DNA of 64,000 nt from Mucilaginibacter tundrae (GCF_013408825.1 NZ_JACCBZ010000001.1:1-64000); one strand, 5' to 3'; positions 8,713 through 17,958 are shown, counted from the stretch's first letter. Translations and numbers: made by a program. Notes: generated from the sequence alone by a model not told the origin.

Positions 8713-8720
8713 TATATTTG
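8713..8720 (+). promoter_or_regulatory. TAnnTTTG -7 box for the DUF4834 operon
   Basis: TATATTTG matches the Bacteroidota -7 consensus exactly, 18 bases before the ATG at 8739. A T-rich TTTTACC about 20 bases further upstream is a poor -33 candidate. Confidence 0.5.
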
Positions 8721-8738
8721 TACGCTTAACTTAATACA

Positions 8739-8993
8739 ATGGGAGAACTATTAGACTTTCTGGTAATTATAATCGCAGTATTATATCTGATCAGAGTGGT
8801 AGTACGCATGTTGTTGCCGATGCTTTTTCAAAAAGTTATGAATAAAGCGCAACAACAGCAACAAAACTATCAGCAAAACTATACAAGTACTAAAAAAACC
8901 GAAGGCGTAAAGGTTGATTATATACCACAAACTCCAAAAAGCAAGATCCCTGATTCTGAGGGCGATTTTATTGATTACGAGGAGATAAAATAA
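8739..8993 (+). CDS. DUF4834 family small membrane protein
   Basis: An 84-residue protein with one N-terminal membrane segment (about 4-30), a Gln-rich stretch (38-48) and an acidic C-terminus. This matches the DUF4834 family of Bacteroidota, whose members are annotated as membrane or tRNA-synthase-like proteins of unknown role. It is the first gene of a probable three-gene unit: its stop codon directly touches the ATG of the next gene, and the YfhO gene follows 86 bases later, though that gene has its own promoter box. Confidence 0.7.
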   Translation: MGELLDFLVIIIAVLYLIRVVVRMLLPMLFQKVMNKAQQQQQNYQQNYTSTKKTEGVKVDYIPQTPKSKIPDSEGDFIDYEEIK

Positions 8994-9275
8994 ATGCTTC
9001 CCGACGAGCTTTATAAACGGAGGCATTACGGTACACCGCAATCAATTTTATTGATTGTTTCCAACTTTACCGTATTTGCCGTAATGGGGTCAATATTTGC
9101 CTCAGGAAAAACCGTTAACTGGTTTTTTTGGGTAGCTATGGGCCTGTTAGCTATTTATAATTTTTTAAATATCCGCAAAGACCGGGAAGAATACGACCGC
9201 GCGCGCATAATTGCCTATATAGTAAGCCTGGCTTTAATGGTAGCTATGTTCTTCCTCTTTCGCGCTAAAGCATAA
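8994..9275 (+). CDS. Small three-helix membrane protein
   Basis: A 93-residue protein with three hydrophobic segments (about 18-36, 42-60 and 72-89) separated by a charged loop NIRKDREEYDRAR. I do not recognise a named family. Its start codon directly follows the stop of the DUF4834 gene (no spacer), so the two are almost certainly co-transcribed and translationally coupled. The run of small membrane protein followed by a YfhO-family gene suggests an envelope role but nothing more specific. Confidence 0.75.
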   Translation: MLPDELYKRRHYGTPQSILLIVSNFTVFAVMGSIFASGKTVNWFFWVAMGLLAIYNFLNIRKDREEYDRARIIAYIVSLALMVAMFFLFRAKA

Positions 9276-9321
9276 TTTGTTAACCTAATCCTTTTATAAT
9301 TCCTTTTCTCGTTCAAATTTC

Positions 9322-9329
9322 TATTTTTG
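9322..9329 (+). promoter_or_regulatory. TAnnTTTG -7 box for yfhO-like gene
   Basis: TATTTTTG matches the -7 consensus exactly, 32 bases before the ATG at 9362. Predicted start near 9336 would give a leader of about 25 nt. Confidence 0.45.
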
Positions 9330-9361
9330 AGGAATATATATCCAATTTTTAAATAATTCAG

Positions 9362-11875
9362 ATGAATAACTGGTTCAAGCGCAATAGTGTACACTTTATT
9401 ATTGTAGCAATTTTAATTGTAATTTCTTTCGCCTACGTGTTTACACCCATAATGCAGGGCAAATCCCTTAGTCAGAGTGATGTAGTACAAGCACAGGGCA
9501 GCCAAAAAGAAATAATGGACGTACGCGCCAAAACAGGCCACGCCCCGCTTTGGACCAACAGTATGTTTGGCGGTATGCCAACCTACCAAATCTGGACTTC
9601 GTTCCCCAACAGCATCACCACCTATGTGGTTGAAGGCATGAAGACGATTTTCCCTAACCCGGTTGATACAATTTTGCTTTGCTTATTGGGCGCTTATATA
9701 TTATTCTGTGTATTAAAACTCAATCCGTGGCTTGCGCTTGCAGGTGCTATTGCCTTCGCTTTCTCATCTTATAATTTTATATTGATAGATGCCGGGCACG
9801 CCAATCAAATGTATGCCATTGCATTCTTTTGCCCTATAGTAGCCGGAGTGATCCTAACATTCAGGGGTAAATATTTATTGGGCGGTTCATTAACCGCATT
9901 CGCGCTGGCCATGGAGATCCGCTCCAACCACATCCAAATGACCTATTACCTGTTAATAGCTTTATTGGTACTGGTAATAGTTGAACTTTACAACGCTATC
10001 AAAACCAAACAAATTAAGCCATTCAGCACGTCTATTATATATTTGGTTGCTGCGGTAATATTAGCGGTAATGGTAAACGCGGCAATGCTTTGGACGACTT
10101 CTGAATATGCCAAAGAAAGTAACCGCGGTCAATCAAACTTAACACAACATACTACTGAGCCAAGCAGTGGTTTATCGAAAGAATATGCTTACGGCTGGAG
10201 CCAGGGCGTGGGTGAATCTATAACCTTCCTTATCCCGAATGCATATGGCGGCCCGTCAGGAATGTCGGCTTTAGATGTTCCAAGCTCAAATTTGGTAAAA
10301 GCATTTGAAGCCAAAGGTGCTTCTCAAGAGCAAGCCGAAGGCACCGTACAGCAATTAGGCAACATGGGGGTATCAACCTATTGGGGCGAAAAGCCATCAA
10401 CAAGTGGTCCGTTCTATTTTGGCGCAGCGGTTTGCTTCCTATTTGTGTTAGGATTATTGATTGTACGCAGCAGGTTAAAATGGTGGCTATTGGCTACTGT
10501 TATTTTAGTGATGCTGCTATCATTAGGTGGTAACTGGCCTGTCGTATCCGACTTGTTCTTCAACTACTTCCCAATGTACAACAAGTTCCGTACGGTTGAA
10601 TCTATTTTGGCTATCGCCGAACTGTGCTTCCCGATAATGGCATTTTTAGCCCTTAATGAGGTTATTACTTCACCCGATAAGGCATACATCTTAAAGAAAT
10701 CATTACTGGCCTTATACATCACTGGTGGTATTGTTCTAGTATTGTTAGCGCTTCCTGATGTATTCTTCAGCTTTAAAAACGCTCACCACCAAGATTTGAT
10801 CACAGGCCTTACCCAAGCTTTGCAAGGAGACAGCGCTTACGCAAACAGCATTGTCAGTGCTTTAGTAGCCGACCGGATCGCTTTGTTTCGTGCCGATGCT
10901 TTGCGCTCATTAATATTTATTGTTTTGGCATTTGGCATTATATGGTTGTTCCTGAAACAAAAAATAAATTTAACAATAGCTTCAGTTGCATTTATAGGCT
11001 TAATGCTTATTGACCTTTGGAGTGTTGATAAACGATACCTGAACAACGATAATTTTGTAGAAAAAGCAGATTATCAACAACCATTTAAACTACGTGATAT
11101 AGATCAGATCATTCTACGTGACCCTGATCCAGACTACAGAGTGCTTGACTTAAGTATGGGTAGCCCATTCACTAATGCTTACACTTCTTACTTTTATAAA
11201 AGTATTGGTGGCTACCATGCAGCTAAGTTGAAACGCTATGATGAGTTGATAGACAATCAGTTTACGAAATCTACAAACCGTGATGTTTTGGATATGCTAA
11301 ACACCAAATACATCATTACTGCCGATCCAAAAACACAAGCAGCGGGCATGCAAGCTAATGAAACTGCCTGTGGCCATGCATGGTTTGTTAAAAGCGTGAA
11401 ATATGTTGATAATGCGGACCAGGAAATGCAAGCCATCAGCTCATTTGATCCAAAAAACGAAGCCATTGTCGACAAACAGTACAAAGGCCAGATAGACGGC
11501 AAAAATTTAGCTGTTGACCCATCGTCAACCATTACATTAACCAGCTATGAGCCCGAACACTTAGTTTACCAAACTGGGTCAACCAGCACACAGGTAGCTG
11601 TATTCTCTGAAATATACTACAAAGAAGGTTGGAAAATGCTAATCGACGGACAGGAACAACCTTATTTCCGTGCGGATTACCTATTGCGTGCGGCAGTTAT
11701 CCCTGTAGGTAACCACAAAGTTGAATTCATCTTTCACCCGGCATCATATTACGTTGGTGAGGACATTTCATTAGCCGGCTCTATATTATTGGTAGTTGCC
11801 TTAGGTGGTGCTGCATATGTAGAGAATAAGAAAAAAGGAAAACCGGAAGAAAAAAAGAAAACTAAGAAAGTTTAA
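9362..11875 (+). CDS. YfhO family multi-spanning membrane protein
   Basis: An 837-residue protein with an N-terminal membrane helix (about 11-31), an extracytoplasmic loop containing FGGMPTYQIW, then a dozen or so membrane spans to about residue 560, a soluble domain (about 575-800) and a last helix before a Lys-rich tail. The architecture is that of YfhO (bacterial membrane protein YfhO, GT-C-like fold). In Firmicutes a YfhO protein is involved in glycosylating lipoteichoic acid; the Bacteroidota homologues are uncharacterised. GT-C folds use lipid-linked sugars, so a role in envelope glycosylation is a reasonable inference. Ends before a very strong terminator. Confidence 0.85.
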   Translation: MNNWFKRNSVHFIIVAILIVISFAYVFTPIMQGKSLSQSDVVQAQGSQKEIMDVRAKTGHAPLWTNSMFGGMPTYQIWTSFPNSITTYVVEGMKTIFPNPVDTILLCLLGAYILFCVLKLNPWLALAGAIAFAFSSYNFILIDAGHANQMYAIAFFCPIVAGVILTFRGKYLLGGSLTAFALAMEIRSNHIQMTYYLLIALLVLVIVELYNAIKTKQIKPFSTSIIYLVAAVILAVMVNAAMLWTTSEYAKESNRGQSNLTQHTTEPSSGLSKEYAYGWSQGVGESITFLIPNAYGGPSGMSALDVPSSNLVKAFEAKGASQEQAEGTVQQLGNMGVSTYWGEKPSTSGPFYFGAAVCFLFVLGLLIVRSRLKWWLLATVILVMLLSLGGNWPVVSDLFFNYFPMYNKFRTVESILAIAELCFPIMAFLALNEVITSPDKAYILKKSLLALYITGGIVLVLLALPDVFFSFKNAHHQDLITGLTQALQGDSAYANSIVSALVADRIALFRADALRSLIFIVLAFGIIWLFLKQKINLTIASVAFIGLMLIDLWSVDKRYLNNDNFVEKADYQQPFKLRDIDQIILRDPDPDYRVLDLSMGSPFTNAYTSYFYKSIGGYHAAKLKRYDELIDNQFTKSTNRDVLDMLNTKYIITADPKTQAAGMQANETACGHAWFVKSVKYVDNADQEMQAISSFDPKNEAIVDKQYKGQIDGKNLAVDPSSTITLTSYEPEHLVYQTGSTSTQVAVFSEIYYKEGWKMLIDGQEQPYFRADYLLRAAVIPVGNHKVEFIFHPASYYVGEDISLAGSILLVVALGGAAYVENKKKGKPEEKKKTKKV

Positions 11876-11898
11876 TTAGTGCTAATATAATTTCACGC

Positions 11899-11958
11899 AC
11901 GTTGTTGCGAGGCACGAAAAATCTCTAAGCTATACAGCTTAGAGATTTTTCGTTTTTA
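11899..11958 (+). terminator. Strong terminator within a palindromic repeat
   Basis: A perfect 17-bp stem (11915-11931 with 11936-11952) with loop ATAC is followed by TTTTT. The preceding GTTGTTGCGAGGCACG resembles one end of the TTGTCATTGC-type palindromes elsewhere in the window, suggesting the terminator was built from, or recruited, a repeat remnant. Confidence 0.8.
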
Positions 11959-11973
11959 ATCAAAGCGTGAAAA

Positions 11974-12024
11974 TTGTCTGAACCCGAATTTGTAGAATTA
12001 AAGAATTGTTGAAGGTTCAGACAA
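11974..12024. repeat. Inverted repeat with TTGTCTGAACC arms
   Basis: Arms TTGTCTGAACC (11974-11984) and GGTTCAGACAA (12014-12024) are perfectly complementary over 11 bp and enclose a 29-nt stretch made of GAATT-like words. It sits between the convergent yfhO-like and glycosyltransferase genes. The arm-plus-tandem-word structure looks like a small dispersed element; a second copy is not in this window. Confidence 0.55.
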
Positions 12025-12039
12025 CACTTTAGGGTAGGG

Positions 12040-12798
12040 TTAATCGTTCGTCCGTCTGTTCCTCAACCAATACCAACCTAAATTAGCGGCGATAATAAAA
12101 TGGTTAAAGATAGTCGGTATCAAGCCGTAGTGGCGTTTCATAATATCAAAACGTTCGGCAAGGCTTTGGCGGTGTTTGGTTTTAGACATGCCGCCAACCA
12201 GGTATTTAGCCACATAGCCGTTAACATTTACAATCTTTTTTGCCTTTTTCGCTGCGCGGATGATCCAATCAATATCAGCGCTTAATTGATATTTCCGGTC
12301 ATAAGGCTCGATCAATGATCGCTTAATATAAATAGCCTGGTGACTAATACTCATACCTAAATTAAATCCTCTCCACGTAAACTGTTTAGGCGCTTTATGC
12401 CGACGCTGGCCAAGGCTTAGTCCTGAGCTGTCGATCATTTCCGTTTCGCCGTAATAAATATCAGCATCATCTCCACTCGCAAAAACAGCAGCTACGGTAT
12501 CAGCTTCAAAAAACTCATCGCCTGAATTCATGAAGATCACATAATCGCCCGAAGCCAAAGCCAATCCTTTGTTCATGGCGTCATAAATACCTTCATCCTT
12601 TTCACTGCTGAATTTGGCAATACGATTTTCATATTTCATGATGATACCAAGCGTACCATCGTTCGATAATCCATCAACCACAATATACTCAATATTCGGA
12701 TAAGTCTGATTAAGCACCGATAGCAGGGTACGCTCAATATCCTTTACATTGTTATAAACAATCGTAATTACAGAAAGTATGGGTCTAACTTTAGCCAT
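12040..12798 (-). CDS. Glycosyltransferase family 2
   Basis: A 252-residue GT-A fold enzyme. The N-terminal SVITIVYNNVKDIERTLLSV and YIVVDGLSNDGT segments form the nucleotide-sugar site, and FMNSGDEF supplies the metal-binding DxD-like motif. This form resembles WcaA/WcaE-like colanic acid transferases, which use FMNSGD in this place. It overlaps the upstream GT4 gene by 8 bp (12791-12798), so the two form an operon. The sugar and acceptor are unknown; the context is surface polysaccharide synthesis. Confidence 0.88.
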   Translation of the reverse strand: MAKVRPILSVITIVYNNVKDIERTLLSVLNQTYPNIEYIVVDGLSNDGTLGIIMKYENRIAKFSSEKDEGIYDAMNKGLALASGDYVIFMNSGDEFFEADTVAAVFASGDDADIYYGETEMIDSSGLSLGQRRHKAPKQFTWRGFNLGMSISHQAIYIKRSLIEPYDRKYQLSADIDWIIRAAKKAKKIVNVNGYVAKYLVGGMSKTKHRQSLAERFDIMKRHYGLIPTIFNHFIIAANLGWYWLRNRRTND

Positions 12799-14065
12799 TA
12801 TTCAATACTGAATTATAAATTTTCAAATATTGGCCTGCTATCTTTTCGTTATTAAAGGTATCCAGCACCTTATTCCTGGCATTTGTTGAAAGCTCGGCTT
12901 TGTTATTTGCGTACAGCATGGTAAAAATACCTTTAGCCATATCATCTGCCGATTCAAATTCCGCCAGGTAACCGTTTTGCAAATGATCTACCATCTCAGG
13001 TATACCACCTACATTAAAGGCCACTACAGGCGTTCCACATGACAAAGCCTCCATTACCGTATTAGGTAGATTATCTTCTATTGACGGCGTTACAAATACA
13101 TCTGCAAGGCTATATATCTCTGCCAGCTCAGTTTGTGAAGTGATTAAACTAAGCTGAACAACTTTAAATGGCAACTGGCTTACATCAAAATGCTTGTTTT
13201 TACCGAAGATTACTACTTCAACCAAACCTTTATCCGGGCAACTCACCACCAAATGGTTTAAAGCTTCTACTAGGTAAGTTATTCCTTTACGCCTGTCATT
13301 TATGTTGGCAGCGCCAAATAGTATCACTTTAGCAAAAGGATTAATTCCCCAGTTTTCACGCATATCTAATTTATCCTGCGGCGAATACAGATCTGTATCA
13401 ATAGGATTTGGAATTGAAGTAATATTAAATTTTTCGAGTAATGAGCTTTTTCTCGCCACTCCAGCCAGCCAACTGCTACAGGCCACAAAAGTTATATTTT
13501 TATTACCGGAATACATCGTCACTTTCTTCAGCCATCCACTGTGCGAAATATCATTAGGGTTTTCATCCTTCAAAAAATAGCAATCGCCGCATTGGTTTAT
13601 AAAATGGTTGCAGGCGCCCACATAATGGCATCCACCAGTGAAGGTCCACATATCATGCAGCGTCCAAACGATGGGTTTCCCCAGGTCAACCAGTTCTTTC
13701 AGATCGTTGATTGATAAAAATCCGGAATTAGTCCAGTGCAGATGTAAAATATCGGCATCCTTAACCAACGGGTTGTTTTTCATGCTGAAGCCGGCATTCG
13801 CTGTTGAAAACGCAAAGCGTACTGATTTGTCACGCTCATGAAAAAAGATGAAAGGCAGGCGTTCGTATAAAAAGTCAAATTTGGCTTTAAATCTTCGCCA
13901 GGCATTGGTTACAATACCAGTTACTCCTACCTCATTGGTCTTTTTATATTGAACTAAAAGTTTCCCGTCAATTTCTTTTTGCCCTTCCAACGCCTTTAAC
14001 AAACGCAGACAGGCAGCGGGTGCGCCACCACCGGCATCAGAGGTATTGATCATGGTAACTTTCAT
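12791..14065 (-). CDS. Glycosyltransferase family 4
   Basis: A 424-residue GT-B enzyme. The N-terminal half begins MKVTMINTSDAGGGAPAACL; a cluster of Cys/His (GGCHYVGACNHFINQCGDCY, about residues 140-165) is characteristic of a WcaC/WbuB-like GT4 subset; the C-terminal donor site has DVFVTPSIEDNLPNTVMEAL with the E-x7-E motif and GTPVVAFNVGG. The unusual Cys-rich loop is conserved in that subfamily and may bind metal. First gene of a two-gene minus-strand operon with the GT2 at 12040. A divergent acetyltransferase gene begins 123 bases away. Confidence 0.88.
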   Translation of the reverse strand: MKVTMINTSDAGGGAPAACLRLLKALEGQKEIDGKLLVQYKKTNEVGVTGIVTNAWRRFKAKFDFLYERLPFIFFHERDKSVRFAFSTANAGFSMKNNPLVKDADILHLHWTNSGFLSINDLKELVDLGKPIVWTLHDMWTFTGGCHYVGACNHFINQCGDCYFLKDENPNDISHSGWLKKVTMYSGNKNITFVACSSWLAGVARKSSLLEKFNITSIPNPIDTDLYSPQDKLDMRENWGINPFAKVILFGAANINDRRKGITYLVEALNHLVVSCPDKGLVEVVIFGKNKHFDVSQLPFKVVQLSLITSQTELAEIYSLADVFVTPSIEDNLPNTVMEALSCGTPVVAFNVGGIPEMVDHLQNGYLAEFESADDMAKGIFTMLYANNKAELSTNARNKVLDTFNNEKIAGQYLKIYNSVLNNG

Positions 14066-14188
14066 CTACGCAAGTATAATACTATTTAAGTAGCGGTAGA
14101 AATTTTGCTTTTACACACGCAAAATATTGTGTGTGTTCATTGCCGAAATATTTTACTTTTGATAGCAGATAAAACGCATCACCATAAC

Positions 14189-14707
14189 ATGAACATTTTT
14201 GCTTATTTATTTCAGGACCGGCAAGCAAACCGGCAGAATTTTAAAGCACAATTAGTTCTGTTTTTATTCAGACTGGCGCAACTTATTAATCGGTCAATGA
14301 TTTTAAAGGTAATATTTTACCCTTACCTCCTTTTGTACCGCTATTGGGTGGATTGGGTTTGGGGCATTGAACTGCCACGTAAACTTACCGTTGGCAAAGG
14401 GTTAAGTTTGTATCATGGCCATGCCTTGGTAATCAATCAGGGAGTTATTATCGGCGATAATTGCGTGTTACGTAACTCAATCACCATCGGCCACAAAAAA
14501 TTAGCCAATGGCAATCATAGTGCTTGCCCCTGCATTGGTAATAATGTAGATATTGGCGCTAACGTTTGTATTATTGGCGATATAGTGATTGGCGATAATG
14601 TAGTTATTGGCGCGGGCGCGGTAGTAACCAAAAGCATACCATCGGGTAGTGTAGCTGTGGGTAACCCAGCCAGGATATTGGAAAAGAAACAGGAGAACAT
14701 CAGCTAA
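14189..14707 (+). CDS. Hexapeptide-repeat acetyltransferase (CysE/WcaB-like)
   Basis: A 172-residue left-handed beta-helix acyltransferase. Hexapeptide repeats run from about residue 75 (VINQGVIIGDNCVLRNSITIG, then IGNNVDIGANVCIIGDIVIGDNVVIGAGAVVTKSIP), with the serine-acetyltransferase-type GLSLYHGHALVI His region just before. I start it at the ATG at 14189; the longer frame would need a TTG at 14105 and adds an atypical 28 residues. Neighbours are glycosyl- and methyltransferases, so O-acetylation of a glycan precursor is more likely than cysteine synthesis. The next gene begins 14 bases later. Confidence 0.82.
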   Translation: MNIFAYLFQDRQANRQNFKAQLVLFLFRLAQLINRSMILKVIFYPYLLLYRYWVDWVWGIELPRKLTVGKGLSLYHGHALVINQGVIIGDNCVLRNSITIGHKKLANGNHSACPCIGNNVDIGANVCIIGDIVIGDNVVIGAGAVVTKSIPSGSVAVGNPARILEKKQENIS

Positions 14708-14721
14708 CAGGCTATTTATTA

Positions 14722-15468
14722 ATGGAGCAGAATTTAACCGACCGCGCGTTTTGGAAATCGTTTTGGGAATCAAGAAAAAACCTGATTCTTTATTTAAAGC
14801 CCGATTATGTTTTTGGCGATATTTTAGCCGGGTTGATCAAAGAAAAAGGCATCAAAAATGCCATTGAACTAGGCGGTTTCCCGGGATATTATTCGGTTTA
14901 CCTAAAAAAATATCAGCATCTGTCCACTACTCTTTTTGATTATTACATCCACGAAGGCTTAATCAAAGAACTATTAGCCAAAAATGGATTGAAAGATGGC
15001 GACATCAATATCATCGAATCCGATCTGTTCAACTATACTCCCGAAGAAAAGTATGACATGGTGCTTTCCTTTGGTTTGATAGAGCATTTTAGCGATACGG
15101 CTTCCATTATTAAAACACATCTGCAGTTTTTAAAACCGGGCGGCACTTTGTTTATCACCTTGCCAAACTTCACCGGCGTTAACGGCTGGGTACAAAGAAA
15201 TTTCGACAAAGAGAACTACGACAAGCATTATATTGATTGCATGAACCCGGCTTTTCTTGCCGATACCTGTAAGCAATTAGGCTTAAAAGAGGTAGAATCT
15301 TACTACCACGGTAAATTCACCGTTTGGCTGGAGAATAAATCTGAGCAAAGCGCTATTGCAAAATCAATTGTAAAAGCGATATGGGTAGCAGGCAAAGTTT
15401 TTACTAAAATTATACCTATTGAAAGTAAGGCACTTTCTCCTTATATTGTGCTAAAAGCAACACTTTAA
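14722..15468 (+). CDS. SAM-dependent methyltransferase (class I)
   Basis: A 248-residue class I methyltransferase. Motif I reads AIELGGFPGYYSVYL (about 48-62), with Gly-Phe-Pro-Gly in place of the more usual GCGxG; the post-I acidic residue is in TLFDYY; motif IV VLSFGLIEHF and the LKPGGTLFITLPN strand follow. It lies between an acetyltransferase and a rhomboid protease, one base before the latter's ATG, so all three plus-strand genes are likely one operon. The substrate is unknown; a glycan or lipid-linked sugar is plausible from context. Confidence 0.8.
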   Translation: MEQNLTDRAFWKSFWESRKNLILYLKPDYVFGDILAGLIKEKGIKNAIELGGFPGYYSVYLKKYQHLSTTLFDYYIHEGLIKELLAKNGLKDGDINIIESDLFNYTPEEKYDMVLSFGLIEHFSDTASIIKTHLQFLKPGGTLFITLPNFTGVNGWVQRNFDKENYDKHYIDCMNPAFLADTCKQLGLKEVESYYHGKFTVWLENKSEQSAIAKSIVKAIWVAGKVFTKIIPIESKALSPYIVLKATL

Positions 15469-15469
15469 T

Positions 15470-16999
15470 ATGGCATGGGGAATATCACCCTATAAACACG
15501 AAGTTGTGCCTCTGGAGGATTACAACAGCGATTTTTACTTAACATTAATCTATCATGCCATTGAAAGTTTGGGCTGGCATATAGGCTATTTCAACCATGA
15601 TGGCATTATAGCTTATACTAATATCTCATGGGCGTCCTACTCAGAAGAAATTTCTATCAGGATTAAAGATAATAATGCTATTATTAAAAGTGAATGCGTA
15701 GGCTATCAGGCTTTCTTTACCGATTACGGCAAAAACCAAAAAAACCTCGACCTCCTTTTCTCTGAAATAAAATACATCCATTTTCATCTGCAGAATAACC
15801 TGCAAGAAAGCACACAGGATTTGATGAATTCTGTGCCCGAAAAGCAATTTCTAAGCCTTGATGATCCGCCGATGGTTGGTAAAGAAACTTTGCGCGGGTT
15901 TTTCTCAGTATTTGTTCCAAAAAAAGCTTATACAGTAACACCAATATTAGTAATTGTCAATATCGCCATATTTTTGGTCAGTTTTTTTTCGATGGCTATA
16001 TTAGTCAACTTGGCTTTTAGATCGGCACAGTCTGGAAATGTAGATGTTGTAGACAAACTCAAATCCATATACCTTTTTATGGGCTTCAGCGATAGGGCTC
16101 AAGTGCTTAATGGGCAGGTATGGCGTTTATTAACAAATACCTTTTTGCATTTTTCGTTTCTTCACATTCTTGGCAATATGATTGCCCTCATTTATATTGG
16201 CTCATTAATTGAGCCTAAAATAGGCAGGCTTAATTTTATCTCCCTGTACCTATGTACCGGAATCATATCCAGCATGGTATCGGTAATCTGGCGCGAAGAT
16301 GGCATAAGCGCCGGCGCATCGGGGGCAATATTTGGCCTTTTCGGCATATTGCTAGCGTTATGCAGTACCAATTTTTACGAGCGAAGCGCACGTAAGGCCT
16401 TGCTCATTAGCACCGCCATATTTCTATTCCTCAATATTACTCCAATTGGTAAGGGTGTAGATCATGCAGCCCATTTTGGTGGGCTAATAACAGGATACGT
16501 TTTCGGACTCATAGCTTACGCTTCTCTGAAAAGCGAAAATCAGTTGCTTAAAACGTGGGCTGCACCCGTAGCATCACTACTAATCATGGTGATATTTGTA
16601 AGTGCCGGGATAAAGCTTACACCAAACTATCAGCTTAAAAAATACAATGACCTGATCAGTAAAACTGATGTAATGACTGATGATTTCAATAATTATTTTT
16701 ACAGGGAAACTGGGCTCAATGATCAACAGATGCGCGATACAATTGAACAGAAGGCACTGCCTGAATTAAAGAAATTTGGCAACATTGGTACCATTATGAG
16801 CAAACTTGTACTGCCAGCAAAGAAGAAGAAAGATGCAGCTTTTCGTTCGAAACTAATTACCCTTGAGTGCCATTTATATAAGCTCATATATCTTGAATAC
16901 AAATACAATGACCATGAAAAATACAGACCTGCGATAGTACTGACTACAGACACCATTAACAAGGTACGCGAAGATTGGGGAACACTCTATACGGAGTAA
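15470..16999 (+). CDS. Rhomboid family intramembrane serine protease
   Basis: A 509-residue rhomboid protease. A cytoplasmic N-terminal region (about 1-150) precedes the first membrane helix (about 157-182); the six-helix core has the catalytic serine in GASGAIFG (S284) and the catalytic histidine in HAAHFGG (H335), plus the loop-1 region WRLLTNTFLHFSFLHILGN. After the core come about 140 residues of soluble sequence. The intact Ser-His dyad argues for active protease. The long soluble ends, compared with about 200 residues for a minimal rhomboid, could select substrates. It is embedded in a glycan gene cluster. Confidence 0.92.
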   Translation: MAWGISPYKHEVVPLEDYNSDFYLTLIYHAIESLGWHIGYFNHDGIIAYTNISWASYSEEISIRIKDNNAIIKSECVGYQAFFTDYGKNQKNLDLLFSEIKYIHFHLQNNLQESTQDLMNSVPEKQFLSLDDPPMVGKETLRGFFSVFVPKKAYTVTPILVIVNIAIFLVSFFSMAILVNLAFRSAQSGNVDVVDKLKSIYLFMGFSDRAQVLNGQVWRLLTNTFLHFSFLHILGNMIALIYIGSLIEPKIGRLNFISLYLCTGIISSMVSVIWREDGISAGASGAIFGLFGILLALCSTNFYERSARKALLISTAIFLFLNITPIGKGVDHAAHFGGLITGYVFGLIAYASLKSENQLLKTWAAPVASLLIMVIFVSAGIKLTPNYQLKKYNDLISKTDVMTDDFNNYFYRETGLNDQQMRDTIEQKALPELKKFGNIGTIMSKLVLPAKKKKDAAFRSKLITLECHLYKLIYLEYKYNDHEKYRPAIVLTTDTINKVREDWGTLYTE

Positions 17000-17021
17000 G
17001 ATATTACCTCTTATCCCTTTG

Positions 17022-17942
17022 TTACTTACCCTTTGTAAAATACTTTATCCGTATCTGCCTTATAAACACCATCCCGCGTTTAACTAAATTACCCTTACGA
17101 TTCTTCAGGAAACTTTTAATTGCTTCATGCGCCTGCTCATTCTCTTTAATCTCCGTTGGGAACTTCTTAACTACCTTTTGTGAGATCTTAACCTTATAAG
17201 TATTCTCGATATTGGAATGTACCCCTGTACCATCGTGGCCAATATTATGCACCAGCGAGTGCGATGGATTTAATGTTAATCCGCCCTTTAAAAAAATAGA
17301 AGCATACCAACGTATAGCCCATGAATTATTTTTACCGGCTTTAAATTCTTGAATCTGTTTCCAGAAGTTCATAGTACCATCAATTGAAAAGCGGCTGATT
17401 TTTTGTTTATCAAATTGACCAATCAATTTATCAATATCCGGTTCAAAACCTTTCCAGGCACGTGCCCAGGTCGCCCAGCCCCAGCTGGTGGCTATACGGT
17501 AGAAGAAAGTTTCCGGCAGTTTTTTATCGCCCAGCTCAAACATGTACGCGCCAATATGCATCACTTTCTCTTCATTAGCGTATTTCGTCAACGCCTCGTT
17601 AAAATATTGCAGGGAATATTTAGATGAGAGAAGGTCATCTTCAAAAACAATCACCTTTCCATAGTCATTTACTAACTGCGTAACACCATTAATTATAGAA
17701 TTGGCCAATCCCTTATTCTCTTTGTCTTTAATAACCTTCACCGATTTAAACCCGGTAACATCACTTATTAGTTGCCTAACTTCATCAACCTTAGCCTGAT
17801 CGGCCGGCGTTTTTGCCCCGTCAGAGAATATGAATAATCGCGATTCATCAGCCAATAAATTCTTTTGTAAAGAGTTTAGGGTACGGCGGGTGTGTTCAGG
17901 GCGATTGTAAACAAATAATGCTATTGGTGCAAGGTTCTGCAT
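17022..17942 (-). CDS. GT-A glycosyltransferase (sugar transferase)
   Basis: A 306-residue protein beginning LAPIALFVYNRPEHTRRTL, a GT2-like nucleotide-binding start, followed by KVIVFEDDLLSS carrying the metal-binding acidic triplet. This layout matches glycosyl transferases that act on surface glycans, distantly related to GNT-I-type enzymes. Conserved TSWGWATWARAWKGF (about 145-160) is typical of that group. It is the last gene of a three-gene minus-strand operon (20090 to 17022; gaps of 8 and 16 bases). The donor sugar is unknown. A Lys/Arg-rich C-terminus may touch the membrane. Confidence 0.85.
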   Translation of the reverse strand: MQNLAPIALFVYNRPEHTRRTLNSLQKNLLADESRLFIFSDGAKTPADQAKVDEVRQLISDVTGFKSVKVIKDKENKGLANSIINGVTQLVNDYGKVIVFEDDLLSSKYSLQYFNEALTKYANEEKVMHIGAYMFELGDKKLPETFFYRIATSWGWATWARAWKGFEPDIDKLIGQFDKQKISRFSIDGTMNFWKQIQEFKAGKNNSWAIRWYASIFLKGGLTLNPSHSLVHNIGHDGTGVHSNIENTYKVKISQKVVKKFPTEIKENEQAHEAIKSFLKNRKGNLVKRGMVFIRQIRIKYFTKGK

Positions 17943-17958
17943 TAGATTCCTTTTGACT

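Noticed and set aside
14105..14188. TTG start giving a longer acetyltransferase
   Set aside because: The extra 28 residues do not resemble the family; the ATG at 14189 begins a normal N-terminus.
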